Shown: in pieces, positions 8,631 through 18,007 of the stretch
Position numbering within the stretch: the first letter of the stretch is position 1
Layout: each line of letters opens with the position of its first letter
Assembly (NCBI GenBank): GCA_002403855.1
Contig: DHIO01000026.1
Location: 254,025 to 308,150, forward strand
DNA from: Acidimicrobiia bacterium UBA4744
GTDB lineage: Bacteria; Actinomycetota; Acidimicrobiia; Spongiisociales; UBA4744
Direction: 5' to 3'
Length of the DNA: 54,126 nucleotides
Notes under the pieces: model-generated
The model's input: only the letters and a program-made list of their open reading frames with translations
Database searches by the model: none
What the model was told of the DNA's origin: nothing
Program-made: the position numbers and the translations under genes

Positions 8631-8840
8631 ATGATCAATCCCGCAACTGTTCGCCACTCGTCCGGATCGGCTCCATACCGGGAGGAATCCGAACCGGACG
8701 CATCTCCGGAAGAGGATCCGACGCCGGCAGCCGTTGAGCTTCCCACTTTCGAGGGACCCGTCACCGACCAACTCCTGGACGCGATGAGCCGGGTGCTGGC
8801 CGGACGGCTCAACCGCCTTCTCGACTCTCTCGAGTCCTGA
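8631..8840 (+). CDS. Small hypothetical protein
   Basis: 69 residues, not recognised. The first 45 residues are Pro/Glu/Ser-rich and probably disordered; the last 25 (DQLLDAMSRVLAGRLNRLLD) should form an amphipathic helix. It starts ten bases after the zinc-ribbon stop, so co-transcription is likely. Only a weak GAGACGG Shine-Dalgarno is seen. Confidence 0.45.
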   Translation: MINPATVRHSSGSAPYREESEPDASPEEDPTPAAVELPTFEGPVTDQLLDAMSRVLAGRLNRLLDSLES

Positions 8841-8898
8841 CCGCACCGCGACGCGGCCCCCGCCCGAGACGCGCGAGAATTGCGCGCAAGAGGTGCCC

Positions 8899-10974
<2,076 letters not shown>

Positions 10975-11001
10975 AACTGCGGCTCATCCCATGCTCCCGG
11001 C

Positions 11002-12183
11002 CTAGCCGTTCGGTTCGGCCTCATGCACCCATCCGACCAGTAGGAGGAGGGCCACCATGTTGGCCACGGCTGCCACCAGCGTGTTGGCCGTCAAGCCGAA
11101 CTGCTCGTAGAGAAACGGGCCTGCCGAGGCGCCGGTCGCCCGCCCTAGGGCCATGGCGACGGTGAGTAATGCCAGGACCCGGGTGCGAGCCTCTGGCCTG
11201 ATCTCTGAGGCAAGAGGGAAAGTTGAGACGATTGTGAACTCGAATCCGGCCAGAGCCAGCGCCATGCTCGCGAAGCCGGCTGCCAGATTGGCGTTCGTCA
11301 CGGCCAGCAACAGATAGGCCACCGCCGAAACCACCAACCCGATGGCCACCGACCGTCGCTTGCCGATCCGATCCGTCCACAGCAGTGTCGACCCTTCCCC
11401 CACCAGCTCCGACACGGCGAGGATCACGCCGGCGGCACCCAGCGCCAGCAGCGATAGCCCAAAACCATCTTCGAGCCAGGCTCCGAATACAACAAACATG
11501 ACCTCGGAAGCACCCGAAAAGAGCGCCACCGCAGCCAGCAAAGCCAGAGCACTCCGGTCGAGCGCCAGTAGGGGCTTGGCCACTTCAGTTGATCGAGAGT
11601 CCGGTTCGATGACCCACCGCGTGGCAACCAGCGCAACCGTGCTGAGCAGGGCGATCGCCCAGAACGGAGCGGCCCATCCCCACCCGGCGATGAGCCACCC
11701 GGCGGCCGGCGCCCCCAGCAGCAAGGAAGCTGCCCAGGTCAGTTCGATGACTCCCAAGTAGCGGGCACGAAGCCGGTAGGGCGTTCGATCGGACAGATAG
11801 GCCTGCGCCGCCACGTCGAAAACGGGTTTCCCAAGACCCATCATGATGAAGCCGACCAGCGCACCCACAATCGCCCCCGTAGCCGCCGTGACCGCCGCCC
11901 CCGTGGCAAACATCGCCAGACCGGCGAGGATCAAACGGTGTCGACGTTCGCCGCGTCCGAGTATTCGCACCGTTGCGGGCGTGAACAAACCTGTGATCCA
12001 TCTCGAGGAAACCAGCAGACCGGCCTGGGTGAGTGGGATGCCCAGACCTCTAGCAACAACCGGAAGGAACGGATACACAAAACGAAACCCGGTGTTCAAG
12101 ACGAGCCGGGCTGCGGCCAGGAAGGCGAGCGCTCCGGTCAGCGACGCCCGGGAGTCATCCGACATTGGCTGCTGGTGGTTCAT
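11002..12183 (-). CDS. MFS transporter (DHA1-like)
   Basis: 393-residue polytopic membrane protein with about 12 hydrophobic segments, laid out as two six-helix halves around a central loop near residue 200 (ATRWVIEPDSRSTEVAKPL). The loop between helices 2 and 3 carries the MFS-type basic stretch RILGRGERRHRL. Probably a proton-coupled exporter of drugs or metabolites; the substrate cannot be inferred. It is divergent from the 12307 gene, and the shared intergenic region contains a repeat cluster at 12253-12283 that looks like an operator. No regulator gene adjoins. It ends 27 bases from the convergent glgX. Confidence 0.88.
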   Translation of the reverse strand: MNHQQPMSDDSRASLTGALAFLAAARLVLNTGFRFVYPFLPVVARGLGIPLTQAGLLVSSRWITGLFTPATVRILGRGERRHRLILAGLAMFATGAAVTAATGAIVGALVGFIMMGLGKPVFDVAAQAYLSDRTPYRLRARYLGVIELTWAASLLLGAPAAGWLIAGWGWAAPFWAIALLSTVALVATRWVIEPDSRSTEVAKPLLALDRSALALLAAVALFSGASEVMFVVFGAWLEDGFGLSLLALGAAGVILAVSELVGEGSTLLWTDRIGKRRSVAIGLVVSAVAYLLLAVTNANLAAGFASMALALAGFEFTIVSTFPLASEIRPEARTRVLALLTVAMALGRATGASAGPFLYEQFGLTANTLVAAVANMVALLLLVGWVHEAEPNG

Positions 12184-12252
12184 GCGGTCTATGCAGTCTG
12201 GCAGCCCAACACGATGCGGCGACTTCGTCGCGGTGACAGGACTAGACGATTT

Positions 12253-12283
12253 GTAACTACTATTAGTAGTGTTGTAACTACTA
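12253..12283. promoter_or_regulatory. Operator-like repeat cluster
   Basis: GTAACTACTA occurs at 12253-12262 and again at 12274-12283, 21 bases apart (two helical turns). ACTACTA (12256-12262) and TAGTAGT (12264-12270) form a perfect palindrome around one base. The downstream copy overlaps the -35 of the 12307 promoter. The site is AT-rich in a GC-rich genome. The binding protein is unknown. Confidence 0.6.
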
Positions 12284-12300
12284 AGCGCGGTCAGTAAGAT
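12272..12300 (+). promoter_or_regulatory. Sigma-70-type promoter, leaderless
   Basis: TTGTAA (12272-12277), a 17-base spacer and TAAGAT (12295-12300) make the best promoter in the window. The ATG at 12307 follows six bases after the -10, so the mRNA should be leaderless. Confidence 0.6.
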
Positions 12301-12306
12301 GTGCTC

Positions 12307-12909
12307 ATGAGCCGAAGAGGCCCGGAACGGTGCAGAGAATGTGGCGCGCCGGCGCTGGCGTACGTGCAGGGCGTCTCGCTGTGTGCGCGGTGCGGCTTGG
12401 AGCGATCCTCGACTTCCGGCAGTTCCGTGCCTAGGCGCCGAAGAGCGTTGCTATTCGGACTGTTCTCCTCGGGGTTTCTCGCCAAAATGCTGATTGGAGC
12501 CGTGGCGATGGCGGCGGCGGGAGGCGTGGCGGCGACGTTGCCCCGGGAAACCCCCCACGAAGAAGTCGCAACAGTCACGTCCGCAAACTCGGTCGCGGCC
12601 TCGAGCACTGGAGCCCTCGGCACGATCAAGACCTCGACCGAGGAGATGTTCGTCCAGCGTGCCCGTGCCTACGCGGCGGCGGTCCAATCCTGGGGCGACT
12701 GTGTTTCGAAAGCTGCTCGCTCCCACTCCGGAGGGGCGTTCGACCCCGAGCAACTGTGCGACAAGATGCCCGCGGCCGCCGATCACGGTCTCGGGGAAGG
12801 AAACGCCGGGGACGACCCGGGGAACCGCAACCAAGCCCCCGGACAGAACGCCGACCGCGAAGACCCCGGCAAGAGCAACCAGGCCCCCGGACAGGTCGAC
12901 GACCACTAG
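12307..12909 (+). CDS. Zinc-ribbon membrane-anchored protein
   Basis: 200-residue protein, family not recognised. Residues 5-30 form a four-Cys ribbon (CRECGAPAL, then SLCARCG). A basic stretch (PRRRRALLFGLF) and one hydrophobic segment near residues 48-70 suggest a single membrane pass with the ribbon inside and the rest outside. The outer part has two Cys that could form a disulfide and ends with two copies of a DPG-x-x-NQAPGQ repeat. ATG 12307 is preferred over GTG 12301 because it lies six bases after a good -10. Divergent from the MFS exporter and probably co-regulated with it through the 12253-12283 site. Confidence 0.6.
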   Translation: MSRRGPERCRECGAPALAYVQGVSLCARCGLERSSTSGSSVPRRRRALLFGLFSSGFLAKMLIGAVAMAAAGGVAATLPRETPHEEVATVTSANSVAASSTGALGTIKTSTEEMFVQRARAYAAAVQSWGDCVSKAARSHSGGAFDPEQLCDKMPAAADHGLGEGNAGDDPGNRNQAPGQNADREDPGKSNQAPGQVDDH

Positions 12910-13005
12910 CCGCCGGTGCCGACTCCTCTGCGGTCGGCCACCACCTAACGATTCCACCACTGGCCGAGGCGCGGGGCGTAGGATCGATCTTTGAGAGGAG
13001 GTCCC

Positions 13006-13575
13006 ATGAAATGTCACCGGGCCCGCTTGCGCAACGGCAAGCTCGTCCTGATCCTCGGTCTCATGGCATCCGCGCTGATCCTCCCCGCCACCGCCATGGC
13101 CGGGATCGAGGGAGGTTGTACGGGATCCGTGGTGATCGATGGCAAGACCTACGGACCCAACAACGACACAATCGACAATCCGATCGTCGTGCCAATCGAG
13201 AAGGATGGAGTCGTCGCCTTGTGGGAGGGAGAAGTCCCCTTCGACAATCGGAACCACGAGGGAAGACTCGGCATGGTCATCGGCCCCTGGACCATCTCGG
13301 TCGCCGAGTGGGGTGATGCCAATGAGGCCAACGTCACCGCAAACTCCGGTTCGTACAGCATCGACGAATTCAAGAGCCTGTTCCCGGTTTCAGAATCACT
13401 CATCCCGAGAGGTGTGTACGAGTTGAGCGGTGAGCACACGGCCGACGGCGGCAGGTGCACCGGAACCGTGATGGTGAAGTTGGAGGGGGGCGGGATCATC
13501 CCAATCGTGGCCGTGGTCGGGGCAGGCGTCACGTTTCTCACGATGCTGAGTGCTGGATTCAGGAGGCAGTCATGA
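13006..13575 (+). CDS. Exported protein with C-terminal membrane anchor
   Basis: 189 residues, function unknown. A basic start and hydrophobic stretch (LVLILGLMASALILPATAMA) form a signal peptide with likely cleavage after AMA. The exported part has two Cys (GGCTGSV, then GRCTGTV) and is rich in beta-forming residues. A C-terminal helix (IPIVAVVGAGVTFLTML) followed by FRRQS looks like a membrane anchor with a cytoplasmic basic tail. ATG 13006 has a strong GAGAGGAGG ribosome site, and TAGGAT at 12979-12984 may be its -10. Its stop overlaps the next ATG, so the two are translationally coupled. Confidence 0.65.
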   Translation: MKCHRARLRNGKLVLILGLMASALILPATAMAGIEGGCTGSVVIDGKTYGPNNDTIDNPIVVPIEKDGVVALWEGEVPFDNRNHEGRLGMVIGPWTISVAEWGDANEANVTANSGSYSIDEFKSLFPVSESLIPRGVYELSGEHTADGGRCTGTVMVKLEGGGIIPIVAVVGAGVTFLTMLSAGFRRQS

Positions 13576-13751
13576 AGGGTCATCCGGTTCTCGGGTTCAT
13601 TTCCGGCTTGCTGTTTGGTCTCTTCTTGGCTCTGGCCCTCCAGCAATTCGGCATCATGCCGCTCAACACGTTGAGCGTGATCGGTTTTCCCATCATCGGA
13701 ATCATTCTCGGTCTGGGAATGGCCGCCTGGGCACCGTTTGGGAACAGGTGA
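13572..13751 (+). CDS. Small two-helix membrane protein
   Basis: 59 residues with two hydrophobic helices (LGFISGLLFGLFLALALQQF and the GFPIIGIILGLGMAAW segment) joined by a short Pro-containing turn. Its ATG overlaps the stop of the preceding exported protein (ATGA), so it is a probable partner of that protein in the membrane. Too short to assign a function. An imperfect hairpin follows directly. Confidence 0.6.
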   Translation: MKGHPVLGFISGLLFGLFLALALQQFGIMPLNTLSVIGFPIIGIILGLGMAAWAPFGNR

Positions 13752-13752
13752 T

Positions 13753-13777
13753 GACCTGAGGGCTCGGCCCAGAGGTC
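13753..13777 (+). terminator. Imperfect hairpin, possible terminator
   Basis: GACCT and GGGC pair with GCCC and AGGTC around a three-base loop, with a 2-base mismatch in the stem. It starts two bases after the 13572 gene's stop. No U-tract follows, as is common in this GC class. Confidence 0.4.
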
Positions 13778-13910
13778 AAGAATCCGCACGACGAGGCGAC
13801 GAGACGGAGCACGCGCCATCCCTTTGCTGCGTACCCGGCCGGCAAGCCGGCGGATTCGTCACGCCAAGGGTAGATCGGTACGGACGTCGCGGCGCGCGTC
13901 CCCAAGTGAA

Positions 13911-13937
13911 CGAGACCCGGGATTGTCCCGGGTCTCG
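13911..13937. terminator. Perfect 12-bp hairpin
   Basis: CGAGACCCGGGA (13911-13922), loop TTG and TCCCGGGTCTCG (13926-13937) form a perfect GC-rich stem. It lies about 160 bases after the last gene and 180 before the next, without a U-tract, so it is a factor-assisted terminator or another structured element. Confidence 0.5.
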
Positions 13938-14120
13938 CTCCGCCCCCCAGCCCGCTGATCTCTCGATGATCGAACTGCCTTTCTTGGCACCCTACGGCCA
14001 CCGCTGGTAGCTGTACAGACACAAAGCCGGTGATTGCGGGCGGACTAGTTCCACCACCGAGGCCTTTGCGGTTTCCTGCCACCACGCCTCCCGATCCGAG
14101 GACGGCGGTACGCTTGAAAC

Positions 14121-14168
14121 ATGAGGTCGAAACCGGCCCTGGATGTCTCCGGTGCTCGACGAGTTTGA
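14121..14168 (+). CDS. Possible leaderless upstream ORF (15 aa)
   Basis: TACGCT (14109-14114) is six bases before ATG 14121, the spacing seen at other leaderless genes here. The ORF encodes MRSKPALDVSGARRV and stops at 14168, 26 bases inside the radical SAM gene in another frame. It may couple or control translation of that gene, whose ATG 14143 has no Shine-Dalgarno. An assembly indel is the alternative. Confidence 0.3.
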   Translation: MRSKPALDVSGARRV

Positions 14169-15081
14169 GCCGGCCTACCTGGCGGTGCACCGCGCCGGTG
14201 AGATGGAGGCCCGAGTGCGGCTGGCGATGGCCGAACTCGAGTGTTGCAGAGCCTGCCCTCGGGATTGTGGCGTCGATCGAACAGGCGAGGGCTCACCCTT
14301 GTGCCGAATCGGGCGATACGCGCGGGTCGCGGCCGCTTTTCCCCACTTCGGAGAAGAGGACTGCCTGCGCGGTACACGAGGTTCCGGAACCGTGTTCTTC
14401 TCCTCCTGCAACCTGCGTTGCGTGTTCTGTCAGAACTGGGATATCTCCTCCTCCCCGTCCGGTCGGGAACTCGAGGCATCCGAACTGGCCGAAGTGATGC
14501 TCGGACTCCAGCAAGCCGGATGCCACAACATCAACCTGGTCACCCCGGAGCACGTCGTGCCGCAGATCGTCGAGGCGCTGGCCCTCGCTGTCGCGTGGGG
14601 TCTGCGCCTCCCCCTGGTCTACAACACCAGCGCCTACGACGGGCCTGCCTCCTTGCTCCTGATGGAAGGTTTGGTCGACATCTACATGCCCGACTTCAAG
14701 TTCTGGCAACCGGAAACCGCCCGTCGGTTGGCGCGAGCCGAGGATTACCCCGGCGTAGCCCGGGCCGCCATCACCGAGATGCACCGCCAGGTCGGCGACC
14801 TGCAAATCGGACCCGACGGACTGGCAAGACGGGGCGTACTGCTGAGACATCTCGTGATGCCGGGCCTCCATGCGGAAACGGCTGCCATCTTTCGATGGCT
14901 GGCCGACGAGATCTCACGGAACACGTTTGTGAACATCATGAACCAATACCGTCCCGATCATCGAGTGTCCGGCAACCCTCGCTACCGGGACATCGACCGC
15001 CGGGTATCGCGGGAAGAGGTCGACGCGGCGATTGACGCGGCTCACGGTGCCGGCTTGCGGCGACTGGACCGTCGGTCGTGA
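14143..15081 (+). CDS. Radical SAM protein, PflX/COG1313-like
   Basis: 312-residue radical SAM enzyme resembling pyruvate-formate-lyase-activase relatives of COG1313, which lack a defined reaction. The SAM-binding [4Fe-4S] motif is C89-x3-C93-x2-C96 (SSCNLRCVFCQNWDIS). Extra Cys before it (C34, C35, C38, C42, C54) could hold a second cluster. The barrel continues with NINLVTPEHVVPQIVEA and DIYMPDFKFW. Its stop overlaps the next gene's GTG by four bases, and the CQNWDIS block is shared with that gene, indicating related paralogues in one operon. ATG 14143 lacks a Shine-Dalgarno; see the upstream ORF at 14121. Confidence 0.85.
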   Translation: MSPVLDEFEPAYLAVHRAGEMEARVRLAMAELECCRACPRDCGVDRTGEGSPLCRIGRYARVAAAFPHFGEEDCLRGTRGSGTVFFSSCNLRCVFCQNWDISSSPSGRELEASELAEVMLGLQQAGCHNINLVTPEHVVPQIVEALALAVAWGLRLPLVYNTSAYDGPASLLLMEGLVDIYMPDFKFWQPETARRLARAEDYPGVARAAITEMHRQVGDLQIGPDGLARRGVLLRHLVMPGLHAETAAIFRWLADEISRNTFVNIMNQYRPDHRVSGNPRYRDIDRRVSREEVDAAIDAAHGAGLRRLDRRS

Positions 15082-16202
15082 CCTTCGCACGGGGATCTCT
15101 GGGGCCGCCGGAAGCCGTCGTTCCCACCCGGCACTGGCACGAGCTAGATGATGGGAGGGTGCAATGTGACCTGTGCCCCCGCTACTGCAAACTTCGAGAA
15201 GGTCAAAGGGGTCTGTGCTTCGTGCGTGCCAGGCTCGAAGACCAAATCGTGCTCACCAGTTACGGCCGGTCGTCGGGGTTCTGCGTCGACCCCATCGAGA
15301 AGAAGCCCCTCAACCACTTCCTTCCGGGCACCCCGGTCCTGTCGTTCGGCACCGCCGGCTGCAATCTTGCCTGTCGGTTTTGCCAGAACTGGGACATCTC
15401 GAAAGCCCGCCGTTTCGATAGGCTCGCCGATCAAGCGGCGCCGGAAGTGATCGCCCGGGCGGCCGTCGAAATCGGTTGCCGCAGCGTGGCCTTCACCTAC
15501 AACGACCCCGTCGTCTTCCACGAATACGCCATTGATGTCGCCCGGGCATGTCGAGAGGTCGGGGTACGGACAGTGGCCGTGACCGCCGGATATGTGTGTC
15601 CTGACCCGCGGGCCGAGTTCTACGAGCACATGGATGCGGCCAACGTCGACTTGAAGGCATTCACCGAGCACTTCTACAAGCGAGCGTGCGCCGGCCGTCT
15701 GCAGCCGGTCTTGGAGACGCTGAAATACCTCCACGACGACACCAGCGTGTGGCTGGAGATCACCACCCTGCTCATACCCGACTTGAACGACTCCGACCAA
15801 GAGATCGATCTCCTGACCCGCTGGATCATGGATCACCTCGGCCCCGACGTGCCTCTGCACTTCACCGCCTTCCACCCCGACTACAAGATGCTCGACCGGC
15901 CTCCCACTCCCCCGGCAACGCTTTCTCGCGCCCGACGGATCGGACTGGCCAACGGCCTCCGCTACGTGTACACAGGGAACGTGGTCGATCCCGACGGTCA
16001 GGCCACCCGCTGTCACCACTGCCGAGCGGTGCTCATCGGCCGGGACTGGCACAGGCTGAATCGGTGGAGACTCGACGATCAGGGCAGGTGTGTCGCCTGC
16101 GGGACGGCCTGTGCCGGGGTGTTCGACCCGGGCGGGCCCGGTTCCTGGGGTGGGCGCCGGCTTCCCGTCGTGATTGGAGACTTCAGCGGGCCGGGCCCAT
16201 GA
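15078..16202 (+). CDS. amrS: AmmeMemoRadiSam system radical SAM enzyme
   Basis: 374-residue radical SAM enzyme of the AmrS family, part of a widespread but functionally unsolved three-part system with AMMECR1-like and MEMO1-like proteins. The N-terminal CDLCPRYCKL (C30, C33, C37, C47) is typical, as is SFGTAGCNLACRFCQNWDIS with C95, C99 and C102 for the SAM cluster, then FTYNDPVVFHEYA and DLKAFTEHFYK. Near the C-terminus two CxxC pairs (CHHCRAV and CVACGTAC) could bind zinc. It starts with a GTG overlapping the upstream stop, and its 3' end overlaps the convergent amrB gene by 20 bases. No AMMECR1 gene is in the window. Confidence 0.9.
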   Translation: MTFARGSLGPPEAVVPTRHWHELDDGRVQCDLCPRYCKLREGQRGLCFVRARLEDQIVLTSYGRSSGFCVDPIEKKPLNHFLPGTPVLSFGTAGCNLACRFCQNWDISKARRFDRLADQAAPEVIARAAVEIGCRSVAFTYNDPVVFHEYAIDVARACREVGVRTVAVTAGYVCPDPRAEFYEHMDAANVDLKAFTEHFYKRACAGRLQPVLETLKYLHDDTSVWLEITTLLIPDLNDSDQEIDLLTRWIMDHLGPDVPLHFTAFHPDYKMLDRPPTPPATLSRARRIGLANGLRYVYTGNVVDPDGQATRCHHCRAVLIGRDWHRLNRWRLDDQGRCVACGTACAGVFDPGGPGSWGGRRLPVVIGDFSGPGP

Positions 16203-16998
16203 CGAACGACCCGTAGCCCACCACTGATTCATGACCCCCGGCCGTATCTCCGGATGACCGCAGGTCCAGCAGCGCGCACTCCCAGGATTCTTGCCGAGCC
16301 AGCAGCAAGGCGGCCTTGATGCCGACGAGGCCGCAGGCGTCGCCCCAGGCGAAGTCGCCCCAACGGAGCGCCACCACCGCCTCCGCCGTCCGCTGGTCGC
16401 GCTTACGGGCACTGTCGTAGTCCTCGTAGTGAGAGAGATCCGAGCTGATCAAGACCAGGACACCGTCGTCTTGGACCAGATCTCTCAGCACCGCCGTCAC
16501 GGTTTCCGGCTCGACGTCTCCAGTGAGAAGCGTGAGCACGCTGAACTCCTGGAGCACCACCTGCAGGAACGGGAGTTGTACTTCAACGCTGTGTTCCCGG
16601 GCGTGGGCCGCGACGTTGGGACGGACGGCACCCCATTCTTCGGCCGTCGAGGTCAGTTCGGCATCGACCGGCACAACACCCAACGGGGTGGCAAGGCATT
16701 CAACCCCAGGAGTGGCCAACCCGGGAAATGCGACAAAATGCGATGGTCCGACCACGACCACCCGCCGTTTGGGCGCCATGACCTGCAGGAGCCGGTAGGC
16801 GGTGGCCGCCACGGGACCCGAGTACACATAGCCGGCGTGCGGAACGACGAGGAGCCTCGCTTCGACATCCGGTTCGCCGGGTGAGGCGGCGGCCAGCATC
16901 GCTTCCACCGACTTCCGCAGACTGTGCGGATCCGACGGGTAGAAGGTCCCGGCAACGGCCGGCGGCCGGACCGATTCGTTCAATCGGTTGGTCGCCAC
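16183..16998 (-). CDS. amrB: AmmeMemoRadiSam system protein B (MEMO1-like)
   Basis: 271-residue homologue of MEMO1, a non-heme-dioxygenase-fold protein. Family motifs are RPPAVAGTFYPSDP, VPHAGYVYSGPVAA (His54), VVVGPSHF (His87), EHSVEVQLPFLQ, ISSDLSHY and the Cys of GDACGLVGIKAA (C222); the two His and the Cys correspond to the metal site described for human MEMO1. GTG 16998 follows GGAGG by six bases. It faces amrS tail to tail with a 20-base overlap, an arrangement that supports a shared pathway. Confidence 0.92.
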   Translation of the reverse strand: MATNRLNESVRPPAVAGTFYPSDPHSLRKSVEAMLAAASPGEPDVEARLLVVPHAGYVYSGPVAATAYRLLQVMAPKRRVVVVGPSHFVAFPGLATPGVECLATPLGVVPVDAELTSTAEEWGAVRPNVAAHAREHSVEVQLPFLQVVLQEFSVLTLLTGDVEPETVTAVLRDLVQDDGVLVLISSDLSHYEDYDSARKRDQRTAEAVVALRWGDFAWGDACGLVGIKAALLLARQESWECALLDLRSSGDTAGGHESVVGYGSFVMGPAR

Positions 16999-17095
16999 GT
17001 TCGACCTCCGCTTGTCTACCCGTCCCTACTGTGGCGCGCCCTCGATCTTCACGCTAGAGGCCATCGACCCGTCGTGCATGCAACCATCTCGAAAC

Positions 17096-17109
17096 GAAAG
17101 CACCTAGGG
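17096..17109. repeat. 14-base repeat, copy 1
   Basis: GAAAGCACCTAGGG, identical to 18697-18710. This copy lies upstream of degV, and its TAGGG(T) could be part of a -10. Confidence 0.35.
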
Positions 17110-17164
17110 TTGCCACCAGCGGCGCCTCTGTCCGGCACTGCTATCGCTACAGGAGAGTGGGTCG

Positions 17165-18007
17165 GTGACGGAAGTCGCGGTGGTCACTGATACGATCGCC
17201 ATGCTGCCCCAGCAACTGGTTGACGACCTGGAGATCGGCATCGTTCCGATCATTCTCAATATCGAGGGACGGTCGTACCGGGATGGGATCGATCTCGATA
17301 CTTCGGAGTTCTACCGACTGTTGCGGGCCGGCACGGACCCTCCGACGACCGCCGCCCCTTCGGTGGGTGAATTCGTGACGATCTTCGAGGAGGCTCTCCG
17401 GCGCGCCGAGGCCGTCGTAGCCATCCACGTCTCATCGCAGCTGACGTCGGTCCATCACATTGCCTCGATGGCCGCTCAGACCCTTCCTGCGAACTCGATC
17501 CAGGTAGTGGACTCTCGGTCCGCAACGATGGCCCAAGGATTCGTAACGCTGGTCGCAGCGCGCGCCGCCCGCGACGGAGCCGACCTCGACTCCGTCGTAG
17601 CCGCCGCCGAGGGCGTCCGGGCGCGTGTCCGCTTCTTCGCCTTTCTGGAAACCCTCGAGTACCTTCGACGGGGTGGACGGGTGGGCAACCTCGCAGCCTT
17701 CATGGGCAACGCCATCCAACTCAAACCCGTCGTCCATGTGGTCGACGGCCAGATCAGACCCATGGCCCGACCCCGTACCCGACGCAGGGCAATCCAGGTC
17801 ATGCTCGACACCATGTCGTCGGAGGTGGGCGACCGGCCGGTCCATGCGGCCGTCCTCCACGCCGACTCGCTCGATGATGCCGAGGACCTCCGCCGGCAAC
17901 TCGACAGCGCCTTCGACTGTCTCGAGCTGTACGTGACCGAGCTGACGCCCGTCATGGGAACCCACACCGGCCCCGGCCTGCTCGGCCTCGCCTACTACAC
18001 GGACTAG
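17165..18007 (+). CDS. DegV family fatty-acid-binding protein
   Basis: 280-residue DegV/FakB-like protein; the family binds a fatty acid for phosphorylation by FakA. The N-terminus EVAVVTDTIAMLP has the TD-S/T pattern, followed by ISSQLT-like VSSQLTSVHH, the VVDSRSATMAQG strand and TLEYLRRGGRVG, and the C-terminal PVMGTHTGPGLLGLAYY is typical. No FakA kinase is near. The stop overlaps the GTG of the next gene, a PlsY-like acyltransferase, which fits a fatty acid passed on to phospholipid synthesis. GTG 17165 has a weak GGAGAG upstream. Confidence 0.9.
   Translation: MTEVAVVTDTIAMLPQQLVDDLEIGIVPIILNIEGRSYRDGIDLDTSEFYRLLRAGTDPPTTAAPSVGEFVTIFEEALRRAEAVVAIHVSSQLTSVHHIASMAAQTLPANSIQVVDSRSATMAQGFVTLVAARAARDGADLDSVVAAAEGVRARVRFFAFLETLEYLRRGGRVGNLAAFMGNAIQLKPVVHVVDGQIRPMARPRTRRRAIQVMLDTMSSEVGDRPVHAAVLHADSLDDAEDLRRQLDSAFDCLELYVTELTPVMGTHTGPGLLGLAYYTD

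Larger units (their letters stand above)
13752..14142. other. Gene-poor intergenic stretch with hairpins
   Basis: This 390-base gap contains an imperfect hairpin right after the small membrane gene, a perfect 12-bp hairpin at 13911-13937, and a -10-like TACGCT (14109-14114) driving a short upstream ORF at 14121. I saw no longer coding frame on either strand that looks like a real gene, and no riboswitch I could identify. Confidence 0.5.

Noticed and set aside
14143..16998. AMMECR1 gene within the cluster
   Set aside because: None of the neighbouring genes has AMMECR1-type motifs; the third component is not here.
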